From the NCBI GenBank assembly GCA_002733415.1, contig NVVR01000015.1, positions 1 to 64,000 of the forward strand: a stretch of DNA of 64,000 nt. Direction: 5' to 3'. Positions 8,720-15,740 of the stretch are shown here, piece by piece. The notes under the pieces were generated by a model, which was not told where the DNA came from, searched no databases, and saw only the letters and a program-made list of their open reading frames with translations. How positions within the stretch are numbered: position 1 is the stretch's first letter; each line of letters starts with the position of its first letter. This DNA is from Kordia sp. Lineage in GTDB: Bacteria; Bacteroidota; Bacteroidia; Flavobacteriales; Flavobacteriaceae. Both the position numbers and the translations under genes were made by a program.

Positions 8720-8892
8720 TTCCATTTCCTTCACTTGATAAGAGTTTACAGGAGTATTATACTAGCCATCTAACCCCTATTATTAATAAACAACAAGCAG
8801 CAGGCAACATTAAATCACAAAGTTCTTTTCTTCGGAAAACCATTTTTCAAATAATAATAAGGGATTCATTCGTTTCGTTTTTTTAATGATAC

Positions 8893-8951
8893 AAAACGCT
8901 AAGGTAAAATAAGCTTCAATTTTTTTACAGGGTATTAAACGAAGCTAGTTT
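8893..8951 (+). repeat. intergenic repeat family R2, copy 3
   Basis: AAAACGCTAAGGTAAAAT then CTTCAATTTTTTTACAGG and TATTAAACGAAGCTAG. More diverged than copies 1 and 2 but with the same order of blocks. Confidence 0.5.
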
Positions 8952-8978
8952 CTTTTATTATTAAAAAGTTGACATTGA

Positions 8979-9436
8979 CTAAGGGTGAATCTTCCATATT
9001 TTATCAGAGGCTTCTAGATATTCTGATAATGCTGCTGAGCCATGCCAAATATATAATTCAGGTTCTAGATATTTCGCGTTTATGGCAGCGTCGGTTTGTA
9101 ATAATATAGTAGCTTCTTCTAACGTTGGTACATCTAAAATGAAAATTCCTCTATACGTTTTGTCGTTTTCCCTATTGGCCCAGCAATAATTAGTTTTTTA
9201 TCTTTAACTAACTTTTTGATATTTGTCATGTGACCAGTAAAACAACTGTCTTTTTTAGTTTTGTCATCATTAGTATTATTCCCCGTTTTTAGTATAACTA
9301 ACACAATTTTTTTCATGCCATAATCATCAGCACCTAATTTAGTAGCTAGGGCTTCGTTATAATTAGGATTATTGTTTTGCCTAAATGATGTATTTATTGT
9401 TAGTAAAAAGAGTGCGATGGTATAAATTAGTTTCAT
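8979..9436 (-). pseudogene. secreted YCII-domain protein, frameshifted
   Basis: The gene starts at an ATG (9436) with a signal peptide of about 19 residues and runs into GPIGK, where it leaves frame and stops at 9134. The other frame continues without a gap: NDKTYRGIFILDV, then a long acidic helix and a tail ending KIWKIHP before TAG at 8979-8981. Together they give a ~150-residue YCII-related protein (HMTNIKKLVKDKKLIIAGPI is the typical core, the gene product being possibly an enzyme of unknown substrate). The break is a 4-base A run (T run at 9166-9169 on the plus strand) where 5 would restore the frame. It is either a real -1 mutation or a homopolymer error. Confidence 0.8.
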
Positions 9437-9509
9437 AAGGTTTTGTTCTACAGTATTTAAGTACTAAGATAACTTGTTTAAAATTTGCTGCAAATAATTT
9501 AACTAAAAG

Positions 9510-9604
9510 CGTCAGTTCGAGTTTTTTCTGTAAGAAAAAGTATCGAGAACAGCTTTTTAATATCGTAAATCCTATTTTCGATACTAATTTCACTCGAACT
9601 GACG
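9510..9604. repeat. palindromic REP-like element
   Basis: 95 bases with perfect 13-bp ends (CGTCAGTTCGAGT and ACTCGAACTGACG) and a nested inverted pair AGTATCGA / TCGATACT. From memory, GTCAGTTCGAGT-type hairpins are widespread in Flavobacteria. It is non-coding. Confidence 0.8.
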
Positions 9605-9650
9605 GATTTTCTCTATAATCAACGATCTGTTAAGGTAACTTTTTAGTAAA

Positions 9651-9686
9651 AAGAAAGCCACGTACATGATTGTACGTGACTTTCTT
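9651..9686 (-). terminator. terminator of the retinol-saturase-like gene
   Basis: AAGAAAGCCACGTACA and TGTACGTGACTTTCTT pair over 16 bases with one mismatch and a 4-base loop, just past the end of the minus-strand gene at 9722. Confidence 0.75.
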
Positions 9687-9721
9687 AATAAGTGTTACTA
9701 ATATAATTAATATGATTTTTA

Positions 9722-11437
9722 TTAATCAGAGACACTCTCTTTAAGAGTTTGCCGCATTTTTTTTACTTCCATTTTTTTAAGCATCCAGTCTGGATAATTT
9801 GTAGCGTCTTCAGCATCGTATATTTTCAAATGTTGTGAATCATCAGGTTTTATTAAATCATCCTGTCTACAACCTAAAATTGAAGCTGCGGTTTGTACTC
9901 CTGAATATCCAGCTCCTGCAACACCATGCGACACAATACTAGCGCCACACATATATAAGTTTTCTATTTCACTTTTGGATTTATAAGCAAAGGGTCCTAT
10001 ATATCTTAGGCTCTTTTCGGTTCCGTATACATTTCCTTTAGTGGAATTTATGTAATATTTGTTGGTGATAGGAGTTCCTAAATCCTTATGCACTATGTGT
10101 GATCGTACTCCTGGAATTACCTTTTCTAAGCTATTTAAGAATTTTTCAATAAGCTGCTCTTTAAATTCTAAGTAAGCGGTAGAGCGCTCTTTTTCTTCAT
10201 TTTCGAAATCACTAAATACCTCATAATTTATAAAGGTGATTACTTCTAGTGTATGATGTTTTCCATCGAAACTAATAGGGTCTTTCAGAGTTGTACAACT
10301 GATAAATAATCCAGAAAATTCATCGCCAGATAAAATGTCTTTTTGCTGCATATCGTTATATACGTCATCAAGGTCTTTGTTTTCCATGTACCAAATATTA
10401 CCAGAGTCCAAACCTGCGGCTTTTACATCCATATCTACCGTTAAGAATAGCATGATAGAAGTGCATGAATATTTTGTGTTGTTTAATCTTTTTTGAAGCT
10501 TCTTACTAAGGTTTTTTTCTCCAATTAAGTGCTGATATGTAATTCCAGGATCAGCATTTGAGATGACTTGTTTTGCGAAAAATTGCTCCCCAGAATCTAG
10601 TGCTACACCAATGGCTTTTTTTCTTTTTTTACTATGATCTAACAAAATACGTTTTACCGATGCGCTTGTTTTTACAATACCATCATGTGCTTTTATTTTA
10701 TTAGTCATTGCTTTTATTAAAGCTCCTCCACCACCCATTGGGTAAAACCCTCCAGAGGAGTAGTGATCCATTATGGCTGCATGCATTATAAAACTAGCTT
10801 TTGAAGGTGGTAAACCATGATCACCAAACTGGATGCCTAAAATTCGTTTTAACAACGGATCCTTAATGTACCAATTCATGACACGTTTCAAAGTGAAGGG
10901 GGAGTATTTTCCCATATGTTTTGTACGAAATGGTATTGTAATCTGTTGCCAGAAACCTCTAATTTTTGGGATTAATTTAAGTTGGTCTCCAACATTTTTT
11001 ACAATTGTAAGGTATTTTCTGATGTTCTTTTCTTCTTCGGGAAAACGTTCAGCCAGCGCTGTTATAAAGTCATTGTAATTTGCTGGGTAATCGAAACGTT
11101 CTTCACCAAGCCAACAATGCTCAAAAGCTTTAGTGTTCATCCTGTAAAAAGCAATATCATTCGCGATACCCAGGCCGGTATATAACTCGTTTGTAGATTG
11201 TCCTTTTTCAAGTAACCCTACATAATGTACTCCAGGTGTAAATCGATGACCATTTAAATAAAAACTATGACACCATCCTCCAGGCACATCATGTTGTTCT
11301 AACACCAATACTTTCTGGCCTTCACGAGCAAGACATATAGCAGCGGATAATCCACCAGCTCCAGAACCTATAATTATAGTGTCGTAATGAGTTGGTTTTA
11401 TAGACGTGTTTTTTGAGTTTTCTTTAGAGTTGGTCAT
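9722..11437 (-). CDS. phytoene desaturase/retinol saturase-like FAD oxidoreductase
   Basis: 571 residues from the ATG at 11437 (MTNSKENSK). The frame is open 49 codons further upstream, but that region includes the upstream gene's terminator, so the longer start is rejected. The FAD/NAD(P) dinucleotide fold is at residues about 19-50: IIIGSGAGGLSAAICLAREG, then VLEQHDVPGGWCHSF. The C-terminal FAD-closing motif is MCGASIVSHGVAGAGYSGVQ. The whole pattern fits the CrtI / carotenoid isomerase / all-trans-retinol 13,14-reductase superfamily. Flavobacteria make carotenoids, but no other carotenoid gene is nearby, so the substrate is open. Confidence 0.8.
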   Translation of the reverse strand: MTNSKENSKNTSIKPTHYDTIIIGSGAGGLSAAICLAREGQKVLVLEQHDVPGGWCHSFYLNGHRFTPGVHYVGLLEKGQSTNELYTGLGIANDIAFYRMNTKAFEHCWLGEERFDYPANYNDFITALAERFPEEEKNIRKYLTIVKNVGDQLKLIPKIRGFWQQITIPFRTKHMGKYSPFTLKRVMNWYIKDPLLKRILGIQFGDHGLPPSKASFIMHAAIMDHYSSGGFYPMGGGGALIKAMTNKIKAHDGIVKTSASVKRILLDHSKKRKKAIGVALDSGEQFFAKQVISNADPGITYQHLIGEKNLSKKLQKRLNNTKYSCTSIMLFLTVDMDVKAAGLDSGNIWYMENKDLDDVYNDMQQKDILSGDEFSGLFISCTTLKDPISFDGKHHTLEVITFINYEVFSDFENEEKERSTAYLEFKEQLIEKFLNSLEKVIPGVRSHIVHKDLGTPITNKYYINSTKGNVYGTEKSLRYIGPFAYKSKSEIENLYMCGASIVSHGVAGAGYSGVQTAASILGCRQDDLIKPDDSQHLKIYDAEDATNYPDWMLKKMEVKKMRQTLKESVSD

Positions 11438-11555
11438 GTATGTATTTGCTAATTGAGATCGGCAAACAAGATAGCTTTTTAAGGCTAAAAAGATATATAA
11501 TGGTAAGACTTTATCAATTAAATGAGGTAATCCTTTAAATTTTTGAAATAACAAA

Positions 11556-11591
11556 AAGGAAGTTACGTATATGGCGGTACGCAACTTCCTT
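11556..11591 (-). terminator. intrinsic terminator
   Basis: AAGGAAGTT ... AACTTCCTT stem with inner CGTA / TACG pairing. Read on the minus strand it is followed by a T5 tract, downstream of the lipoprotein gene at 11644. Confidence 0.75.
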
Positions 11592-11618
11592 AATAACTCA
11601 ACTAAAAACTAATCTTTA

Positions 11619-11630
11619 CCCACCAGTGGG
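11619..11630. repeat. R1 terminal palindrome, solitary
   Basis: CCCACCAGTGGG followed by TTTTATT, the same terminal block that ends repeat family R1 elsewhere in the window. The rest of the element is absent here. Confidence 0.5.
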
Positions 11631-11643
11631 TTTTATTATTTTA

Positions 11644-12567
11644 TCATTTTTTTCTTTTGCTAGATTCCACATGGAAATCTTTTAAAACAGTTTTTGTTCT
11701 TTTCTTATCGACTATTTTTCCTTCAGTAGTTTTTAAGTACTGTATAAAATGTCTTCCTACAAAACGATAAGCAGTTCCTGAAGTAGGGTGGTATAATTCT
11801 ATTTCACCATCAGTGATAATACTTAACTCAAAATATTCATCAGCAAAGTAGTCGTAATCAAGAGTCAATGCTTTCACATAATTAGTATCTGTAAAATTTG
11901 AAACATTGTACAAACCGCTATAATCCCAATATAAGTTACTAATTGGTGTTCCTGTTTCATCTTGTGAACTTCTGAATTCATCATTATTCCCCCCAGCTAA
12001 AAACTGCACGAAATTTTCGGCATCAAATTCTGTTGGTGAACCACCATTAGTTGCTACTTTTTCCCAAGATTCATATTCTTGTAAGAAGTAATGAATGTTG
12101 TCGTAAAACACTAAGTCATAATCAAAATTATTTTTACTATATCCGTATAAAAAATAAGATGTATTTGATGGTCTGTGGTACAGTTCAATTTTGTTTACGT
12201 TTATATGAAATACTTCTAGTTTCCAATACCCGTTGAGGTCATGGCTTACTTCTACAATGTTATCATAGGTGTTATAATATCCAACATCAATACCAAATCC
12301 GTTACCGGTATTACCAATTCCTACCAAATTATTGTTGGCATATAAAGTCCCGTTTCTAAAAGAAATCGTAAAAGCTTTTTGTAAAAAAGGAACTTCACCG
12401 TTACCTATAGTTTCATTAATATCAACATACCATAAGTCATAAGAATCTAATGACTGATGTACGGTTACAGGAGTGTAATGATTAGGTTCTTCAATAATAT
12501 CTACATGACACGATGTTAGAAGTATACTGAAAGTGAATAATCCGATAAGTAGTTTTAAATAGTTCAT
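11644..12567 (-). CDS. lipoprotein of unknown function
   Basis: 307 residues from the ATG at 12567 (MNYLKLLIG); an in-frame ATG 10 codons earlier is less likely. The signal peptide ends in a lipobox (ILLTSC), with Cys20 as the lipid-attachment residue. The mature protein has two similar beta-rich blocks: IELYHRPSNTSYFLYG near residue 140 and IELYHPTSGTAYRFVG near 265 look like an internal repeat. The tail is strongly basic (ESSKRKK). No catalytic motif is visible. I have a vague memory of flavobacterial relatives carrying unrelated enzyme names, which the sequence does not support. Confidence 0.65.
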   Translation of the reverse strand: MNYLKLLIGLFTFSILLTSCHVDIIEEPNHYTPVTVHQSLDSYDLWYVDINETIGNGEVPFLQKAFTISFRNGTLYANNNLVGIGNTGNGFGIDVGYYNTYDNIVEVSHDLNGYWKLEVFHINVNKIELYHRPSNTSYFLYGYSKNNFDYDLVFYDNIHYFLQEYESWEKVATNGGSPTEFDAENFVQFLAGGNNDEFRSSQDETGTPISNLYWDYSGLYNVSNFTDTNYVKALTLDYDYFADEYFELSIITDGEIELYHPTSGTAYRFVGRHFIQYLKTTEGKIVDKKRTKTVLKDFHVESSKRKK

Positions 12568-12606
12568 AGTATTTATTTTATACAGAAGTAAAATCAACTT
12601 TTATGC

Positions 12607-12614
12607 CAAAAGTA
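12607..12614 (-). promoter_or_regulatory. promoter -7 element for the lipoprotein gene
   Basis: Reads TACTTTTG on the minus strand (TAnnTTTG), about 40 bases before the chosen ATG at 12567. Confidence 0.55.
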
Positions 12615-12860
12615 AAAATGAGTACGTAAACTCATGCTTTAATGAAAAGTCACAAATACACGAGTATTATTAAAAAGCAAGACGAATTTTCAAAAAACGA
12701 AAGGTTTTTCTATTTATTAAATAGTATGATTTTTATGGTTTAATTGGTGTATTCGTAGTAGAAACATAGCGATTGAGTTAAAACAAAACAGAAGTCTTCC
12801 TTTGTGAAAAGGAACATGAGCTTGTGGTTTTATAGTAGCTTTTAATGCTTATTTTTTTCG

Positions 12861-12868
12861 TATTTTTG
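12861..12868 (+). promoter_or_regulatory. promoter -7 element for gpsA
   Basis: TATTTTTG matches TAnnTTTG, about 52 bases before the gpsA ATG, leaving a leader of about 45 bases. Confidence 0.6.
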
Positions 12869-12920
12869 CAAATTCATTCCCGTGAAAGGGATTTGATTTT
12901 AAGCAATCGAATTATAAAAT

Positions 12921-13919
12921 ATGAGTCAGAAAAAATACGCAGTTATCGGTGGAGGAAGTTGGGCAACAGCAATTGTAAAAATGTTGTGCGAAAACTGCTC
13001 GGAAATTGCTTGGTATATGCGTAGTGAATCGGCTATTGAACATTTGCTTGCGGAGCATCATAATCCTAATTATTTAAGTTCTGTAGAGTTTAACATCGAT
13101 AAATTGCAATTAAGCTCTGATATTAATGAAGTTATTGCTCAAGCTGATGTAGTCATATTTGCAATTCCTTCTGCTTTTTTACATACAGAATTACAAAGTT
13201 TGACCGTTTCTTTAGTCGGTAAAATTATATTTTCAGCTATTAAAGGGATTGTGCCTGAAAGCAGTTTGATTGTTGGAGAACACTTTCATAAAGAATACAA
13301 TATTCCATTTGAAAACATAGGGGTAATTACTGGGCCATGTCACGCAGAGGAAGTGGCTTTGGAGCGATTATCTTATTTAACAATAGCAAGCGCAAGTGAG
13401 GCTAATGCCACTTTGGTTGCTAATGCTTTATCAAGCTGGTATATCAAGTGCAAGATATCCGATGATATTATTGGTACGGAGTATGCGGCAATGCTGAAGA
13501 ATATTTATGCCATTGCTGCTGGGATTGCTCATGGATTAGGATATGGGGATAATTTCCAAAGTGTATTAATGAGTAATGGTATTCGAGAAATGAAACGTTT
13601 TATTAAAAAGCGACATAAAATGAAGCGTAATATTAATGACTCGGCTTATTTAGGAGATTTATTAGTAACGGGATATTCAGTTTTTAGTAGAAATAGGATG
13701 TTTGGGAATATGATAGGGAAAGGCTATACGGTTAAATCTGCACAAATGGAAATGAGCATGATTGCAGAAGGCTATTATGCTACAAAAAGTGCGCATAAAT
13801 TAAATTTGTCAAGTAAAAAAATAGCCAGAACTCCAATTATAGATGCTGTTCACGCTATTCTTTATGAAGGAAAAAATCCTAAGAAAATATTTAAAAAACT
13901 AACCGATAAGTTGGATTAA
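12921..13919 (+). CDS. gpsA: NAD(P)H-dependent glycerol-3-phosphate dehydrogenase
   Basis: 332 residues, the usual length. It reduces dihydroxyacetone phosphate to sn-glycerol-3-phosphate for phospholipid synthesis in the cytosol. The Rossmann motif GGGSWATA is at residues 10-17. VITGPCHAEEV is the mid-domain signature, and the catalytic Lys is in MLKNIYAIAAGIAHGLGYGD. An upstream TAnnTTTG box starts a short leader. The 3' end overlaps the convergent symporter gene by 4 bases. Confidence 0.95.
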   Translation: MSQKKYAVIGGGSWATAIVKMLCENCSEIAWYMRSESAIEHLLAEHHNPNYLSSVEFNIDKLQLSSDINEVIAQADVVIFAIPSAFLHTELQSLTVSLVGKIIFSAIKGIVPESSLIVGEHFHKEYNIPFENIGVITGPCHAEEVALERLSYLTIASASEANATLVANALSSWYIKCKISDDIIGTEYAAMLKNIYAIAAGIAHGLGYGDNFQSVLMSNGIREMKRFIKKRHKMKRNINDSAYLGDLLVTGYSVFSRNRMFGNMIGKGYTVKSAQMEMSMIAEGYYATKSAHKLNLSSKKIARTPIIDAVHAILYEGKNPKKIFKKLTDKLD

Positions 13920-15235
13920 ATGAGTTGTTGCTTAGGTTTATTTTTATAGATCAGACCTAGTAATGATCCTACAAGTACCATAATTGCGATGGTAGGTTTT
14001 GGACCGAAGATTAGTAAACCTATTAATAAACCGAGTATTCCTCCAATAGCACTTGCTATAAATCGCCCACTATTTTTATTGTTTTTTATTGTGTAAATCA
14101 TAGCAACAGAAAGTGTCATTCGTAAGGCTGCTCCAACTATCGTAATTTCTACAATATCTCTCCAAAAATATGCTGCTATAAAAGCTCCAATAACGGTAAT
14201 AACTGTAGCATAGCGTAAAGAGTTTATTTTATGCTCTTTTTTGGTGTTAAATATACTGTGAGAAGCCACAGCAAAAATAGAAGTGTCGGCAGTACTCATT
14301 AGTCCAGCAAAAAATAAGACTAATAATAATGGTATCCAAGAAGGGTTTAGGAAATGTTTCATAGCATATACGAACACTGTATCAGGATCAAGCGTAGGGA
14401 TTTGTTGAAATACATATAAACCAATAAGTAATAGTATTAAGGATATAAAAAGCACAGGAATTATCGCCATTCCCAATCCAAATGTTAAGGCTTTTTCGTT
14501 TTTAGCGGAATAACATAACTGATACCTATCAGCCATCCCAAAAACAGATAACCCTCCGTATAAAGTTAGTCCTATAACACTACCAAGGGTAACTTTTTTA
14601 GGTGTCGAATTATAAATTATATTGGTTAAATCAGGAATGTTTATAATACCGGAAATTACAATGATTAAAAAAACAATAATAATTAAAGCTTGGATGATAT
14701 CAGTAATAATAACGGCTTTATAGCCTGAAATTAGTACGTAAACAAGTACCACGCCTGTAGTGATAAGTAGCGCAATTTCATAAGAGAAGATATCAAAAAA
14801 AGCGATAATTTTAGCACCTCCTGCAAGCGATAATACAACCCAGAAAAACTGAACTACAATTGTAGTCAGATTGGTTACTAAGGCGGTATTTTTGTCTTTT
14901 GTAACAAATGATGGTAGATCTCCTTGGGTATAAAATTGACCTTTTAATGAGAGTTGCTTAATTTTTGGTGCAGCCCAAAATGCAAAGATTAAATATCCGA
15001 TAACAGAGCCGATAGACATAGCAAAGAGTCCCCATCCAAATGTGTATGCATAACCTGTATACGTTATCAGGGTACTCACTCCAATGGCTCCTGCGAATTT
15101 TGAAAATAAAATTGCTAATCCATTTCGATCTCTACCACCTATTAAAAAATCTTCAGATGTAGATGTTCTTGAAATATATATGGACACTCCAATAATTAGG
15201 AATATATAAGCTAGTAGATAGAAATATAGTTGCAA
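13916..15235 (-). CDS. sodium:solute symporter (SSS family)
   Basis: 439 residues with about 12-13 hydrophobic segments. The N terminus, with SEDFLIGGRDRNGLAILFSKFAG, is the SSSF signature region of the Na+/proline-Na+/glucose family. The middle contains VYVLISGYKAVIITDIIQAL and the end GLMSTADTSIFAVASHSIF, both typical. It is an inner-membrane secondary transporter driven by sodium; the substrate is unknown. It starts 12 bases after the hypothetical gene at 15248, so the two probably form an operon read from the promoter at 15672-15679. Confidence 0.85.
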   Translation of the reverse strand: MQLYFYLLAYIFLIIGVSIYISRTSTSEDFLIGGRDRNGLAILFSKFAGAIGVSTLITYTGYAYTFGWGLFAMSIGSVIGYLIFAFWAAPKIKQLSLKGQFYTQGDLPSFVTKDKNTALVTNLTTIVVQFFWVVLSLAGGAKIIAFFDIFSYEIALLITTGVVLVYVLISGYKAVIITDIIQALIIIVFLIIVISGIINIPDLTNIIYNSTPKKVTLGSVIGLTLYGGLSVFGMADRYQLCYSAKNEKALTFGLGMAIIPVLFISLILLLIGLYVFQQIPTLDPDTVFVYAMKHFLNPSWIPLLLVLFFAGLMSTADTSIFAVASHSIFNTKKEHKINSLRYATVITVIGAFIAAYFWRDIVEITIVGAALRMTLSVAMIYTIKNNKNSGRFIASAIGGILGLLIGLLIFGPKPTIAIMVLVGSLLGLIYKNKPKQQLI

Positions 15236-15247
15236 TTGAGTTATATG

Positions 15248-15643
15248 TTATTTCATTAAAATCCCTTTAGATTCCATGTGTGGAATATCTCTTAGCGCTT
15301 TTTTATTAATAGTGTTTTGTCTGAAAATATATTTTTTATCATACAATTTACTTTCTGCAAAATAACTTACGCTAAATTTATTATTCAAAGTAAAAACGTC
15401 TTCCATCATCAGTTCAACTTTAGCATATGATTTTTTAGGGACAATAGGCATTGCGTGGCGTATTTTTGAAGTTCGACGGTCAGCATCGTATCCTTCAGTA
15501 ACCACAAAAACCATTTCTAAATCAGTGTCTAAATCGTTGATGAGATATGCATTCCAATCGTCAAATTCAAATTCAGTATTATATTCTAATACAATTGCAA
15601 TGTATACACCTTCTGATTTTGGTATTTCGATGTCTTTTTTCAT
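15248..15643 (-). CDS. conserved hypothetical cytosolic protein
   Basis: 131 residues, no signal peptide or membrane segment. It is acidic in the middle (EFEFDDWNAYLINDLDTDLE), with SKIRHAMPIVPKKSYAKVEL and a basic tail. It is not recognised beyond a feeling that similar short proteins occur in Flavobacteria. It is the first gene of a probable two-gene operon with the symporter. The start ATG at 15643 lies about 29 bases after a good -7 box. Confidence 0.6.
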   Translation of the reverse strand: MKKDIEIPKSEGVYIAIVLEYNTEFEFDDWNAYLINDLDTDLEMVFVVTEGYDADRRTSKIRHAMPIVPKKSYAKVELMMEDVFTLNNKFSVSYFAESKLYDKKYIFRQNTINKKALRDIPHMESKGILMK

Positions 15644-15671
15644 GGGTATGCTTCAGTAGTTTGTAAGGCTG

Positions 15672-15679
15672 CAAAATTA
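15672..15679 (-). promoter_or_regulatory. promoter -7 element for the symporter operon
   Basis: Reads TAATTTTG on the minus strand, 28 bases upstream of the ATG at 15643. Confidence 0.6.
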
Positions 15680-15684
15680 CATAA

Positions 15685-15716
15685 AAAAACCGACTGATTT
15701 TCGTCAGTCGGTTTTT
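15685..15716. terminator. terminator of the TonB-dependent receptor gene
   Basis: A perfect 13-bp stem, AAAAACCGACTGA with TCAGTCGGTTTTT, loop TTTTCG, with T-tracts on both sides. It lies right after the receptor gene on the minus strand. Confidence 0.9.
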
Positions 15717-15740
15717 GAATAAATGTTTTTAAATAATAAT

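Larger units (their letters stand above)
8595..8978. other. gene-free stretch between two R2 repeats
   Basis: 384 bases. They hold R2 copies 2 and 3 and, between them, a 60-codon open stretch (8704-8886, plus) that starts inside the repeat and has no start signal of its own. I see no supportable gene. Confidence 0.5.
12568..12920. other. divergent intergenic region with two promoters
   Basis: 353 bases between the lipoprotein gene and gpsA. Apart from the two -7 boxes and a small GAGT..ACTC hairpin near 12620, nothing is recognisable. Confidence 0.5.

Noticed and set aside
8704-8886. 60-codon open frame between R2 repeats
   Set aside because: It begins inside the repeat, has no start signal and no recognisable motif; the region reads as non-coding or a gene scrap.
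6417-9000. Integron-like cassette array with R2 as attC sites
   Set aside because: R2 copies lack the paired R and L boxes of attC and no integrase is in the window.
11438-11584. Longer start for the retinol-saturase-like protein
   Set aside because: The extension includes the terminator of the upstream gene and adds a segment not present in the family.
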